Shown: positions 53,851 through 62,421, counted from the stretch's first letter. The stretch: DNA of 64,000 nt from Streptomyces lydicus (GCF_000717345.1 NZ_JNZA01000015.1:166776-230775); one strand, 5' to 3'. The notes: a model not told the origin generated them from the letters alone. Program-made: numbers and translations.

Positions 53851-55449
53851 CTAGCCCTGCCGGTGGACCAGGAACTCGTCGAGCAACCCCGGGGTCACCG
53901 CCGCCGCGAAGCCAGGCGCCGCCTCGGCCGCGAGGTCCCGGACCCGGTATCCGTCCTCGCCCGCCGCGACCGCCGCGGTCAGCGTCACCAGCCCGGAGCG
54001 GCGGGTGAACGGCGAGGTGGAGAACGTCCAGGCGGCGATCGCCGACCGCTGGAGCGCCAGGGTGTCGCGGCTGAAGGTCCCCGACCGGGCGACCAGGTAC
54101 GCCCCGCGGATGCCGTGCCCCAGACTGCGGTACGCGTCGCGGGCCAGCCACCACACCACCGGCGTGGTGACCGCCGCGTAGATCCACGCGCAGTGCAGCA
54201 GTACGGGCGTGAACGCCACACCGAGACCCGCGAGGACGGCAGCGCCGGGCACCACCACGAACAGCAGGCCGCGCGTCCGCCGCCGGCGCAGCGCCGCCCG
54301 CGGATGCCCGGTCAACGGCTCGGCCTCCGGGAACGCCGCCCGCAGCGCGCCGCTCGCGACCCGCAGCGCCTCCGTGCGGGGCGCCGGCGGCAGCAGCCCA
54401 CTGCGCTTGCGGTTCTCCTCACGGTTGCCCAGCCCGCCGGCCACCGCGCGGACCAGTGCGCCGCCGCCGGCCCGCAGCAGCAGCGGTTCGCGTAGCAGCA
54501 CACCCCGCAGCCGGGTCCCTTCGATGGTCACCGAGCGGGTGGTGAACAGCCCGCGGCGCACCCGCAGCGAGCGGGCGTCGGTCCACTCCAGGCTGTAGTG
54601 CCACCAGTTCTCGACGTAGAGAGCGATCGCGCCGACCGAGCCGAGCGCGAGCACGACCAGCAGTGCCGCCGGCACCGTCAGCCACAGCGCGCTCGCGCCG
54701 AATTCGGCGAACGCCCGCTGCACGAAGCCGAGTTTCCACGGCTCGATGCCCATCCCGTCCAGCGCCCGGTAGACCGACCCCGCCACGACGAACACCCCGC
54801 CGACGACCCAGAAGGTCAGCGGCGCATAGCGCAGCCAGCGCCAGCTGATCCGCGCCACCACCGGGTCGTCCGCCGCGCCCTCGGCCTCGGCCCGGGCGAG
54901 CAACTCCGCTCGCAGTCGGTCCGCTTCGGCGACCGTGAGCGCCTCCAGCGACAGCTCGCTGCCGCCGTCCCCCGAGCCCGCCGTACCCGCCCGCAGGACG
55001 GTCACGCCCAGCAGCCGGTGCAGTGGCGACGCCGTCAGGTCGACGGTGCGGATCCGGCGCAGCGGCACGCTCCGCAACCGCCGGTTCAGCAGCCCGCTCC
55101 GTACCTCCAGGGTGTCCGCGGTGACCCGGAATTCCGTACGGGCCCACCGGATCAGCCCGAGCGTGGTGACGACGGCGAACGAGGCGGCGATGGCGGCGAG
55201 CGTGATCCAGGCGCCGGTGGTGATCCGCCCTCCGGTGGCCAGCGCCGTCAGCGCCAGTGAGGCGAGCGGCGCCCCCATCCAGCCGCAGTGCACCAGCAGC
55301 GTACGGGGGTCCAGCCGCCGCCACGGTGCGGTTGAGGTGGGGGGAGCGGTGGCGGGCGCGGAAGGGGGAGCGTCAGGGTGAGCGGTGGGGGACGTGCCGG
55401 ACGCGGTCGGCGCGAGCCCGGGCGTCCCGGGGTCCCGGGGCGCGCTCAT
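53851..55449 (-). CDS. Multi-domain bacterial PH protein (YdbT-like)
   Basis: A 532-residue membrane protein with three bacterial PH (bPH2) modules alternating with paired helices, as in YdbT. The modules start near FRVTADTLEVRSGLLNRRLR, YSLEWTDARSLRVRRGLF and GAYLVARSGTFSRDTLALQR, each followed by an RxR-rich strand. The N-terminal 45 residues are Pro/Thr/Ala-rich. Its ATG overlaps the stop of the upstream single-PH gene by 4 nt (ATGA), the classic ydbS-ydbT arrangement. Role is unknown; Bacillus homologues affect resistance to antimicrobial peptides. Confidence 0.9.
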   Translation of the reverse strand: MSAPRDPGTPGLAPTASGTSPTAHPDAPPSAPATAPPTSTAPWRRLDPRTLLVHCGWMGAPLASLALTALATGGRITTGAWITLAAIAASFAVVTTLGLIRWARTEFRVTADTLEVRSGLLNRRLRSVPLRRIRTVDLTASPLHRLLGVTVLRAGTAGSGDGGSELSLEALTVAEADRLRAELLARAEAEGAADDPVVARISWRWLRYAPLTFWVVGGVFVVAGSVYRALDGMGIEPWKLGFVQRAFAEFGASALWLTVPAALLVVLALGSVGAIALYVENWWHYSLEWTDARSLRVRRGLFTTRSVTIEGTRLRGVLLREPLLLRAGGGALVRAVAGGLGNREENRKRSGLLPPAPRTEALRVASGALRAAFPEAEPLTGHPRAALRRRRTRGLLFVVVPGAAVLAGLGVAFTPVLLHCAWIYAAVTTPVVWWLARDAYRSLGHGIRGAYLVARSGTFSRDTLALQRSAIAAWTFSTSPFTRRSGLVTLTAAVAAGEDGYRVRDLAAEAAPGFAAAVTPGLLDEFLVHRQG

Positions 55450-55964
55450 GCGGCATCACCCGGTACGTCCTGCGCGGCCTCACCGATCCGCCGGGACAGC
55501 TCCTCGGCGTCCGCGTCGGACAGTCCGGCGATCTTGATGTCACCCGCGGTCGAGGCGGTGGTCACGGTCACCGTCGCCAGCCCGTACCGCCGCTGCAGCG
55601 GACCACGCACGGTGTCCACGGTCTGCACCCGGGACAGCGGCGCGATCCGCCGCTTCTGCCAGAACCAGCCGCCCGCCGCGTACACCGCACGCCCGCCCAG
55701 TTCCCACGCGTGCACCGCGTACCGCCACCGGGGCATCACCAGCAGATAGCCGACGGCCGGCACGACGAGCACGACCAGCAGCAACGGCCCCAGCCACGGC
55801 AGCGCGCCGGGGAAGAACAGTATCGACAGCACCGCCATCACGAGCGCGATCAGCAGCATCGGGCCGCTGAGGGTCAGCAGGGCCTGGAGCGTCCACCAGC
55901 GGCGCGCCCGGGGATCGACGCGGTGGCGGGGCGGTCGCAGCAGCGGGGTGGCGGGTTCGGGCAT
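55446..55964 (-). CDS. Bacterial PH-domain membrane protein (YdbS-like)
   Basis: A 172-residue protein with two hydrophobic helices (SGPMLLIALVMAVLSILFFP; LGPLLLVVLVVPAVGYLLV), then one bPH2 domain: WRYAVHAWELGGRAVYAAGG, FWQKRRIAPLSRVQTVDTVR and YGLATVTVTTASTAGDIKI. It is the YdbS-type partner of the next gene, whose start overlaps its stop. Start is ATG 55964 or GTG 55973. It is divergent from a TetR gene with an inverted repeat between them. Confidence 0.88.
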   Translation of the reverse strand: MPEPATPLLRPPRHRVDPRARRWWTLQALLTLSGPMLLIALVMAVLSILFFPGALPWLGPLLLVVLVVPAVGYLLVMPRWRYAVHAWELGGRAVYAAGGWFWQKRRIAPLSRVQTVDTVRGPLQRRYGLATVTVTTASTAGDIKIAGLSDADAEELSRRIGEAAQDVPGDAA

Positions 55965-55980
55965 GCGGGTCACCGGTTTC

Positions 55981-56030
55981 CAAGTCAAGCGTATTGAGTA
56001 CGGGTACGTTATAACCGTACGAGCGACTTG
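55981..56030. promoter_or_regulatory. Nested inverted repeats between PH operon and tetR
   Basis: An inner palindrome GTACG-TTATAAC-CGTAC (56004-56020) is framed by outer arms CAAGTC (55981-55986) and GACTTG (56025-56030). The inner core TTATAA is strikingly AT-rich. It begins 17 bp before the PH-protein ATG, so a bound repressor would block that operon. Confidence 0.6.
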
Positions 56031-56213
56031 TAAAAGCGGACCGGGCGGCTGCACGCCGGGCCCTGCCCGACATGTCGCCGACTTCGGGAAAGGCCCTTCA
56101 CGCACGAGAACCGTGGTGCGCCGGAGGTCACAAAGCCCGCGAAGCCACCAAGCCCGGGGCGGGAGCAGGGCAGCCCCTGCGCTCCCGCCCACCGCAAGAA
56201 AGAAGTCGCGTCC

Positions 56214-56870
56214 GTGCCCAAGAAGGTGGACCACGAAGCCAGGCGCCAGGAAATCTCCGAGGCGCTCTGGCGGATCGCCAGCACCCGCGGGCTGGACGGC
56301 GCCAGCCTGCGCGACGTCGCTGCCGAGGCCGGCATCTCGCTCGGCCGGCTGCAGCACTACTTCCGCACCAAGGACGAAATGCTGGTGTTCGCCCTCCAGC
56401 ACATCAACCGGCTGGCGGCCGGCCGGATCCGCGAACGCATCGAATCGCTCGACCAGGAACCCACACCACGCGCCGTCCTGCGCGCCTGCCTGTCCGGCAT
56501 GCTGCCGCTGGACGACAAGAGCCGCATCGGTCTCCTGGTCGGCGCCGCGTACTACGCCCGCGCCGTGCACGACCCCGCCCTGCGCGCCGAAGCGCAGCAC
56601 GGCATCCCGCAGCTCCGCGCCTTCTTCGCCGACCAGCTCCGGCGGGCCGCCGAACGGGGTGAGCTATCCCCGGAGCGTGCGACCGAGGACGAGGCGATGC
56701 TGCTGATCAGCGCCGTCGACGGGCTCGCCACCTACGTCCTGCTGGGCGTCCATGAGCCGCAGGACGCGCTCCGCATGCTCGACCTGAAACTGGCGCACCT
56801 GTTCGGGGACGCCGGGGAGGGAGTGGAGGGGCAGGAGAGGGTGAAGGGGAGGGAGGGGGCGGGGCGGTAG
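56214..56870 (+). CDS. TetR-family regulator
   Basis: A 218-residue TetR protein. The HTH spans residues 8-50 (EISEALWRIASTRGLDGASL, RDVAAEAGISLGRLQHYFRT, KDEMLVFAL). The effector domain has the TetR_C pattern DEAMLLISAVDGLATYVLLG. The GTG start at 56214 follows GAAAGAAG. The last 20 residues are a charged Gly/Glu tail. It probably represses the divergent PH operon through the nested repeats. Confidence 0.9.
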   Translation: MPKKVDHEARRQEISEALWRIASTRGLDGASLRDVAAEAGISLGRLQHYFRTKDEMLVFALQHINRLAAGRIRERIESLDQEPTPRAVLRACLSGMLPLDDKSRIGLLVGAAYYARAVHDPALRAEAQHGIPQLRAFFADQLRRAAERGELSPERATEDEAMLLISAVDGLATYVLLGVHEPQDALRMLDLKLAHLFGDAGEGVEGQERVKGREGAGR

Positions 56871-56991
56871 GAGGGGCGCGGGAGGGTCGGGCCGGTACGG
56901 CGGTCGGGCCGGCCAGGAGGCGTCAGTCGCTCGGGGGGAGGGACGCGATCAGGCGTGTCCGGAACGGGAACGGGTGGGTGGAGCTCCGGCT

Positions 56992-57417
56992 TCACGCCCC
57001 GCGCAGCAGGGCGGCCAAGTCGGCCTCGACGTCCAGATGCTGGATCTCGCCGCCCCTGGGCACGATCTCGTACGCCTGGTCCAGGAAACTCCGCAGGTCC
57101 TGCGCGTCGAACTGCACCAGGGCCATCCCGTCGAGGGTGTGGAACTCCACCACGACCACGTCGCGTTCGCCGTCGGGATTGGCCGGCCAGATCTGCACGT
57201 CGCCCGCACCGGCCGGCTCGCGCAGACCCTCCTCCAGCAGTTCCCGCGCGAACGTCCAGGTCACTTCCGCCCCGTCCAGCGAAGCGGCGGGCGGAAAGGC
57301 CAAGCGAACCGCGAAGGGGTCGGCGCGGTCGTAGCGCAGGCTCGCCGGGATTGCCCGCGACTGGGGAGCGCTTGCGATGAGTCGGGCCTGAACGGCTTGG
57401 TCGATGACGCTGGACAT
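56992..57417 (-). CDS. SsgA-family sporulation/cell division regulator (SALP) 2
   Basis: A 141-residue SsgA-like protein with an intact core: SLRYDRADPFAVRLAFPP, TWTFARELLEEGLREPAGAG, DVQIWPANPDGERDVVVVEF and VQFDAQDLRSFLDQAYEIVP. By eye it is closely related to SALP 1 at 53171-53584, on the same strand 3.4 kb away. The ATG at 57417 follows GGGAGCCGGCG. A perfect CRP-like palindrome lies 97-112 bp upstream. Members act in septation and spore maturation; which one this is cannot be decided by eye. Confidence 0.93.
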   Translation of the reverse strand: MSSVIDQAVQARLIASAPQSRAIPASLRYDRADPFAVRLAFPPAASLDGAEVTWTFARELLEEGLREPAGAGDVQIWPANPDGERDVVVVEFHTLDGMALVQFDAQDLRSFLDQAYEIVPRGGEIQHLDVEADLAALLRGA

Positions 57418-57513
57418 CGCCGGCTCCCTTGCAATTGTTGCGAATTCCTGGGTCTACAACCACTAGGACGGCCGGGCCGTCGCGTGAGGTGCATTGGATT
57501 CCCATGGAACCCA

Positions 57514-57529
57514 CGTGACCTGTGTCACG
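57514..57529. promoter_or_regulatory. CRP-like palindrome upstream of SALP 2
   Basis: CGTGAC-CTGT-GTCACG is a perfect 6-4-6 palindrome and contains GTG-N6-GTCAC, the form I recall for the Streptomyces Crp motif (GTG-N6-GNCAC). It lies 97-112 bp before the SALP 2 start, nearly the same place as the CRP-like site of SALP 1. Confidence 0.6.
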
Positions 57530-57662
57530 CGCCGTTGAATTTTGCGAAATGCCCTCTTTGGCGACGCCGACGAGCGGTTGACGTTATGTCAGTATCCGCG
57601 GTCGGCGGCGCAAGCCGGGGCATTACGAGGAACCCGCGCGTCTGCCGCGCACTCAACTCGCC

Positions 57663-57779
57663 CTGATTGTCCTGACTGCTCTGACTCCTCTGTCTGTTCT
57701 GTCTGTTCCTATTGCGGTTACTGCCCTTGCTGTCCTTACTGCCCTTACTGCCTTGGTTGCGTCGACTGTGCTGACTGTG
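57663..57779 (+). repeat. Degenerate 9-bp tandem repeat (13 units)
   Basis: Thirteen consecutive nonamers, with CTGTCTGTT and CTTACTGCC each present twice and others varying (CTGACTGCT, CTGACTGTG). In the + frame they read Leu-Thr-Ala, Leu-Ser-Val and similar triplets. The same period-9 pattern recurs 220 bp downstream, in the signal peptide of the BNR protein (CTTACGGCG units near 58007-58042). Confidence 0.8.
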
Positions 57780-57875
57780 CCCACCGCGCCGGCTGTTCAC
57801 CGGCCTTCTTGTGGTCTGGACGGGAAGGTCGGGCTGGACTAGCTTCCAGCGCACAACCTGAGCGGGGTGGGGCGA

Positions 57876-59099
57876 ATGCGGCGCATGGGGCGCTCGTTGT
57901 GCAGCGGCTGGATTTCGGGCAGGTACGACAAGGGAAGGCAGCCTGCCCCTGGTTCCGCACGGAGGCCGTTGCGTCGGGGCGCCGCCCTTTCCGCTGCCGC
58001 GACACTTACGGCGCTTACGGCAATTACGGCGCTTACGGCGTTCGCGGTGCCGTCCGCCGTCCCACAGGCGGCGGCCGCACCGGTCGGCGCAGCACCCTCG
58101 GCCGCCACGCGTCCCACCCCGGACGCCGGCTGGCACTGGCGCCTCAAGGGCAGCGGCAGCACCGCCCGTTTCCGCGGCCTGGCGGCCGTCAGCCGTACCA
58201 CCGCCTGGGTCGCGGGTACGTCCGGCACCGTCCTGCGCACCCACGACGGGGGCAAACACTGGACCGACATCTCCCCGCCCGGTGCCGGGGCGCTGGAGTT
58301 CCGCGACATCGAGGCACTTGACGCGCGCCGGGCGGTGATCCTCGCGATCGGCGAGGGAGCGGCCTCGCGGGTCTTCCGTACCGACGACGCGGGGGCCACC
58401 TGGACCGAAAGCTTCCGCAACGCCGATCCCCGCGCCTTCTACGACTGCCTCACCTTCTTCGACCGGCGCCACGGCATCGCACTCAGCGACCCCGTTGACG
58501 GCAAGTACCGCATCCTGTCCACCGGGGACGGCGGACGCAGCTGGCGCGTACTGCCGTCGGACGGGATGCCCCCGGCGCAGGACGGCGAGGCCGCGTTCGC
58601 CGCCAGCGGTCAGTGCCTGGTCTCCAGCGGCAGCCACGACGCCTGGATCGCCACCGGTGGCGCGGCCACCGCCCGCGTCCTGCACACCGCCGACCGCGGC
58701 CGTACCTGGTCGGTCAGCGACGCGCCCCTCCCGGCGGGCGACCCGGCCCGCGGCGTCTTCGCCCTCGCGTTCCGCGACCGCACCCACGGCCTCGCGGTCG
58801 GCGGCGACTATCGCCCCGACCAGCCCTCGCCCCACGCCGCCGCCCTCAGCAACGACGCCGGCGCCAGCTGGAAGGCGACCCCCGCACCCCCGCAGGCATA
58901 CCGCTCCGGCGTCGCCTGGCTCCCGCACTCCCGACGCCTCGCGCTGGCCGTGGGCCCGTCCGGCAGCGACCTCACGCTGGACGGCGGTCGTACCTGGCAC
59001 TCCTTCGACAACGGCTCGTACGACACCGTCGACTGCACCCCTGACCTGGGCTGCTGGGCCGCCGGCGAACGAGGCCGGATCGCACGCCTGGAACCGTGA
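57876..59099 (+). CDS. Secreted BNR/Asp-box repeat protein (YCF48-like propeller)
   Basis: A 407-residue exported protein (ATG 57876; GTG 57867 also possible). The signal region is basic, then LSAAATLTALTAITALTAFA, ending near PQAAAAPVG. The mature part is a beta-propeller with Asp-box-like turns: THDGGKHWTD, TDDAGATWTE, TGDGGRSWRV, TADRGRTWSV, SNDAGASWKA and TLDGGRTWHS. The closest families are YCF48/Hcf136-like and oxidoreductase-annotated actinobacterial proteins; enzyme activity is not evident. The Leu-Thr-Ala repeats in the signal peptide arise from 9-bp tandem units. Confidence 0.87.
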   Translation: MRRMGRSLCSGWISGRYDKGRQPAPGSARRPLRRGAALSAAATLTALTAITALTAFAVPSAVPQAAAAPVGAAPSAATRPTPDAGWHWRLKGSGSTARFRGLAAVSRTTAWVAGTSGTVLRTHDGGKHWTDISPPGAGALEFRDIEALDARRAVILAIGEGAASRVFRTDDAGATWTESFRNADPRAFYDCLTFFDRRHGIALSDPVDGKYRILSTGDGGRSWRVLPSDGMPPAQDGEAAFAASGQCLVSSGSHDAWIATGGAATARVLHTADRGRTWSVSDAPLPAGDPARGVFALAFRDRTHGLAVGGDYRPDQPSPHAAALSNDAGASWKATPAPPQAYRSGVAWLPHSRRLALAVGPSGSDLTLDGGRTWHSFDNGSYDTVDCTPDLGCWAAGERGRIARLEP

Positions 59100-59274
59100 G
59101 GGACGCGGCCCGGCGGCCGGAACGTACGGATCCGAGGCCGCCGGGTTCGCGCGGCGGGTACGCCTGCCCACCGGGAAGAAGAATCTGTGCGGGGGAGGGT
59201 GTGGGCGAGGGCGCGGAGGTGGGGGCGGGCGCGGGTTGCGAGTGTGGGGGCGGCGGGGGCGTCCGCCGCCCGCC

Positions 59275-59781
59275 TCACTCCATCAAGCTGCCGAGCCGCC
59301 CTTCCAGCACGACCAACAACTCGCCCAGCGCCTCGGAGAGTTCCTCCTGCCGCTGATCACCGATGCCGTCGAGCAGCGCGGCCTCGTACCGGAGCTGTTC
59401 GGGCAGGAGCCGGTCGATGGTTTCGCGTCCCTCGTCGGTGAGCGAGAGATGCGCGACCCGCCGGTCCCGGTCGTCGGGCCGCCGCGCGATCAGTCCCCGC
59501 TCCTCCAACTGCCGCACGCGCTTGGTCACCGCGGCGCCGGAAGCGAACGTCTCACGGGCCACCCGCCCCGGGGTCAGCTCGCGGTCCATCCGGCGCAACG
59601 TACCGAGGATGTCGAACTCCGGACGGGTGAGCCCGGCCCGTCGCAGCGGCGCGTCGGCCGCCTGCTGCAGCAGCGCGGAACAGCGGTTGAGCCGCCCGAT
59701 CACCGCCATCGGGCCGGTGTCCAGCCCGGGGTGCACCTGCTGCCACTGGCGCAGCACCCCTGCGACGATGTCCTCGGTCAC
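59275..59781 (-). CDS. MarR-family transcriptional regulator
   Basis: A 168-residue MarR regulator. N-terminal dimer helix MAVIGRLNRCSALLQQAADA; HTH LTRPEFDILGTLRRMDRELT and ASGAAVTKRVRQLEERGLIA; wing RRPDDRDRRVAHLSLTDEGR; C-terminal dimer helix. The GTG at 59781 is preferred because GAGAGGA lies at good spacing; the longer frame to 60051 runs into the FUSC gene. It is 89 bp downstream of the FUSC-family gene on the same strand and may regulate it. Confidence 0.9.
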   Translation of the reverse strand: MTEDIVAGVLRQWQQVHPGLDTGPMAVIGRLNRCSALLQQAADAPLRRAGLTRPEFDILGTLRRMDRELTPGRVARETFASGAAVTKRVRQLEERGLIARRPDDRDRRVAHLSLTDEGRETIDRLLPEQLRYEAALLDGIGDQRQEELSEALGELLVVLEGRLGSLME

Positions 59782-59870
59782 CCGCACTCCTCTCGGCCAT
59801 TCCGTACGCCCCCAATTGTGCCTTCCGCAGGTCGCCGGCCGCCGCGCGGGCGGGCGCCCGGGCGCGCAGT

Positions 59871-62273
59871 TCAGGCGGCCAGCGCCGGCGCCGAAAGCCG
59901 CCGGACCAGACCCGCCAGCGCACGATGCCCCTGCTGCTCGGCGTGCGCGATCCGCTCCTCCGGCAGGGCGCGCTGCCACCACTCGCCGGCCGCCACCTCC
60001 GCGGCTTCGCGCAGCTCGACCAGCGCGCCGACCAGCCGATCCCGCGCCCAACCGGCCTCCAGAGCGTCGTCGGCCCCCGCCGCCCCTGCCGTCCCTGCTG
60101 TCCCTTCCGGCGTCTGCGTCGTCTGCGTCCGCCCCGTACCGTCCGCTGCTCCCGCCCCATCCGCCGGGCCCGCCGCCAGCAGCCGGGAGGCGGCGGCCTC
60201 CGCCCGCGCCACCCGCTCCAGCGCGACGTCGATACGGTCCGCCGCCCGCCGATTCGTCACGGCGATGCAGCAGACCAGGCCCACCCCCGCACCCACCACG
60301 GTGTCGATCCAGCGGTCCGCGATCAGCGTCGTTGCCGGCAGATGGCTACCGAATTCGGTCAACAGCAGGGCCATCGGCGTGACCCACACCGAGCCCAGCC
60401 AGTAGTTACGGGTGATGCACGCCTCCGCGCCGATCTGGAAGGCCAGCGCCAACGCGATCATCGCGAGCTGCCCGGTGTGGATCAGCGGCAGCAGCGCGGT
60501 GAACAACCCCAGCCCGAGCAGATTGCCGAGGGTGCGCTGCAACGCGCGCTGCCAGGAGAGGGTGGTGTTGGCCTGGTAGATGGAGGCAGCGGTGACCACG
60601 GCCCAGTACGGGTGCCCGACGCCGACCGCCATCGACGCCCAGCCCGCCAGCGCACACCCGACGGCCACCCGTGCCCCTATGGGCAGCAGCGGGGAACCGG
60701 GCGCGAGCCGGGCGAGGACCGCCCGCAGCCCGCGCGGCCACCCCGGCACAGGCCGCCGCAACCCCGCGACTCCCGCCCCGCCCAGCTCACTTCCGCCCAT
60801 GGCCGTGGCGCGCCCCGCGAGGTGCGCCTCAGCCCGTCCAGCGGTGCGCCCCGCGACGTGCCCGCCGGGCCGCCCCGCGAGGTGCGCTTCCGCCCGCCCC
60901 ACGGCGCGCGCCGTACGTCCCTCCAGGCTCTCCTCCACGGCCTCGATGCCCCGCAGCTCCTCGGCCTGCGCCGCCGACAGCGCAACCCACGGCAACGGAC
61001 GCCCCCGCCGCAGATCCCGCGCCCAGACACGCAACCGTTCGGCTTCGGCCTCACGGTCCACCACCGGGCCCACGAGGGCCTCCCGGTCCACCCCACCGAC
61101 GCGCCGGCCTTCACCGGACCGGACGTGCGAAGGGAACGGGCCGGCGGCGGACCGGCTGTCGCACGCGAGCCGGCCGACACCGGACCGGACGTGCGACGCG
61201 AAGGGGTCGGCACCGAGTTGGTCGCGCGAGGGAAACGGGCCTGCGCCGGGCTGGTCGTGCGAGGGGAACGGGCCGGCACCGGGCTGGTCGTGCGAGGGGA
61301 ACGGATCGCCACCGAGGTGGCCGTGCGAGAGGGAGGGGGCGGCGTCGGACCGGTGGTGCGGAGAGAGCAAGCCGACGCCGGACAGAACGTGTGGCTCGCT
61401 CCCCACCCCGCCCTGGGCCTCCTCCTCAGCGCCGGCGTCGCCCAGCGCCGCCTCCGCGCGCACCAGCAGACGTTCGAGGCCGGCACGCGCCGCGGCCTTC
61501 TCCGGCGTACGCGCGGGAGGGACCAGGAAGAACGTGTGCCAGGCCGCATTCACGGCCGCCGCGGCGCCGTGCCGCGCCTGCGCCACGTCACGAGCGCCCG
61601 GTGCGGCCCCACCCGCCGCCGCACCGGCCACCTCCGACTCCGTACGCAACAGCCCCGCCGCGGCCTCCAGCGCCCGGGCGGTGGCGATCCGCTCCGGCCC
61701 CTGGGGCCGGATCAGGGCCGGCGCCATGCACACGAGCCAGGCGAGCGCGCCGGTGCCGAGTGCCAGCCCCAGATGCAGCGGCACCTGCCCCAGCTGCTGC
61801 GGCACGAAGAAGGCCGAAGCCGCGATGAAGGTCAGGATGAGGTTCCCCGGCGGGCCGATCCGCGTCGCGTCACAGATCATCTTGTGGGCCGCGGCGACCA
61901 GCGAGGCGAGGACGACCAGCAGCGCCGTCGACGTCACGAGCGACGCGGCGGTCAACGCGATCCCCAGGCTGGCGACCATGCCCAGCACCACCCACGGCAG
62001 GGCCCGGGCACGAGCGGCGTACGGCAGACCGTGCGCATACAGGGCGCACATCGCCCCGGCCGAGGTGTAGAGGACCAGATCCAGCCGGCCCAGGGCGTAC
62101 AGAGTGGCATCGGGAATCGCCAGCGCCACGACAGCGCTGAGCGCCGGCTTGTGCCAGATGTCGACGGGGCGGCGCAGCCGCACGGTGCTCTTGATCGGCA
62201 ACGGCCGGGCACGCACCGTGCTCCCCGGCCGCGCGCCCCCTCTCTTCCCTGCAGGCTTCGCGTGCTTCCCCAT
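59871..62273 (-). CDS. FUSC-family aromatic-acid-exporter-type membrane protein
   Basis: An 800-residue protein with two membrane blocks of about six helices (from KPALSAVVALAIPDATLYAL, and from GARVAVGCALAGWASMAVGV), as in FUSC/AaeB transporters. The second block has the family core YWAVVTAASIYQANTTLSWQ, RALQRTLGNLLGLGL and TEFGSHLP. Between the blocks lies a long hydrophilic insert with nine 11-residue repeats (such as PSHDQPGAGPF) and a Gly-Arg-Ala-Glu-Ala-His-Leu repeat. The ATG at 62273 is preceded only by a weak site. It is divergent from a TetR gene; an efflux role is inferred. Confidence 0.88.
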   Translation of the reverse strand: MGKHAKPAGKRGGARPGSTVRARPLPIKSTVRLRRPVDIWHKPALSAVVALAIPDATLYALGRLDLVLYTSAGAMCALYAHGLPYAARARALPWVVLGMVASLGIALTAASLVTSTALLVVLASLVAAAHKMICDATRIGPPGNLILTFIAASAFFVPQQLGQVPLHLGLALGTGALAWLVCMAPALIRPQGPERIATARALEAAAGLLRTESEVAGAAAGGAAPGARDVAQARHGAAAAVNAAWHTFFLVPPARTPEKAAARAGLERLLVRAEAALGDAGAEEEAQGGVGSEPHVLSGVGLLSPHHRSDAAPSLSHGHLGGDPFPSHDQPGAGPFPSHDQPGAGPFPSRDQLGADPFASHVRSGVGRLACDSRSAAGPFPSHVRSGEGRRVGGVDREALVGPVVDREAEAERLRVWARDLRRGRPLPWVALSAAQAEELRGIEAVEESLEGRTARAVGRAEAHLAGRPGGHVAGRTAGRAEAHLAGRATAMGGSELGGAGVAGLRRPVPGWPRGLRAVLARLAPGSPLLPIGARVAVGCALAGWASMAVGVGHPYWAVVTAASIYQANTTLSWQRALQRTLGNLLGLGLFTALLPLIHTGQLAMIALALAFQIGAEACITRNYWLGSVWVTPMALLLTEFGSHLPATTLIADRWIDTVVGAGVGLVCCIAVTNRRAADRIDVALERVARAEAAASRLLAAGPADGAGAADGTGRTQTTQTPEGTAGTAGAAGADDALEAGWARDRLVGALVELREAAEVAAGEWWQRALPEERIAHAEQQGHRALAGLVRRLSAPALAA
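61101..61397 (-). repeat. Nine in-frame 33-bp coding repeats in the FUSC gene
   Basis: Nine consecutive 33-bp units encode 11 residues each: EPHVLSGVGLL, SPHHRSDAAPS, LSHGHLGGDPF, PSHDQPGAGPF twice, PSRDQLGADPF, ASHVRSGVGRL, ACDSRSAAGPF and PSHVRSGEGRR. Two adjacent units (61233-61298) are almost identical in DNA, so expansion is recent. All units keep the reading frame. Confidence 0.93.
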
Positions 62274-62421
62274 ACCAAGAAGCTTAACAGGTGTTTTACT
62301 AGCGAAATATTAGCCCAGGGTCCGCCCACACCCACGTCACGGAAGTCAGGGATCCGCCGTCCTCCGTCGGGCCCCATGGCCTGCGCTCCACCCTTGACAG
62401 TCGGGGGGCGACAATGACCGG

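Larger units (their letters stand above)
57418..57875. other. 458-bp divergent interval with operator and repeat
   Basis: This separates SALP 2 (minus) from the BNR-repeat gene (plus). It holds a CRP-like palindrome and a 13-unit nonamer repeat, both listed separately. A frame on the + strand through the repeat reads as hydrophobic Leu-Thr-Ala/Val triplets, but has no start codon after its upstream stop at 57579. Confidence 0.5.

Noticed and set aside
57525..59171. A 548-codon minus-strand frame with Lys/Arg/Ser repeats
   Set aside because: It is the reverse complement of the nonamer repeat and the BNR-repeat gene; the + strand frame has a signal peptide and Asp-boxes.
61101..61397. Possible CRISPR array
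   Set aside because: Units are contiguous 33-bp coding repeats without spacers and stay in frame with the FUSC protein.
62274..62421. A KstR2-type operator before the TetR gene
   Set aside because: I looked for a clear AAGCAAG-like palindrome and did not find one; only a loose TTAG/CTAA pattern is present.
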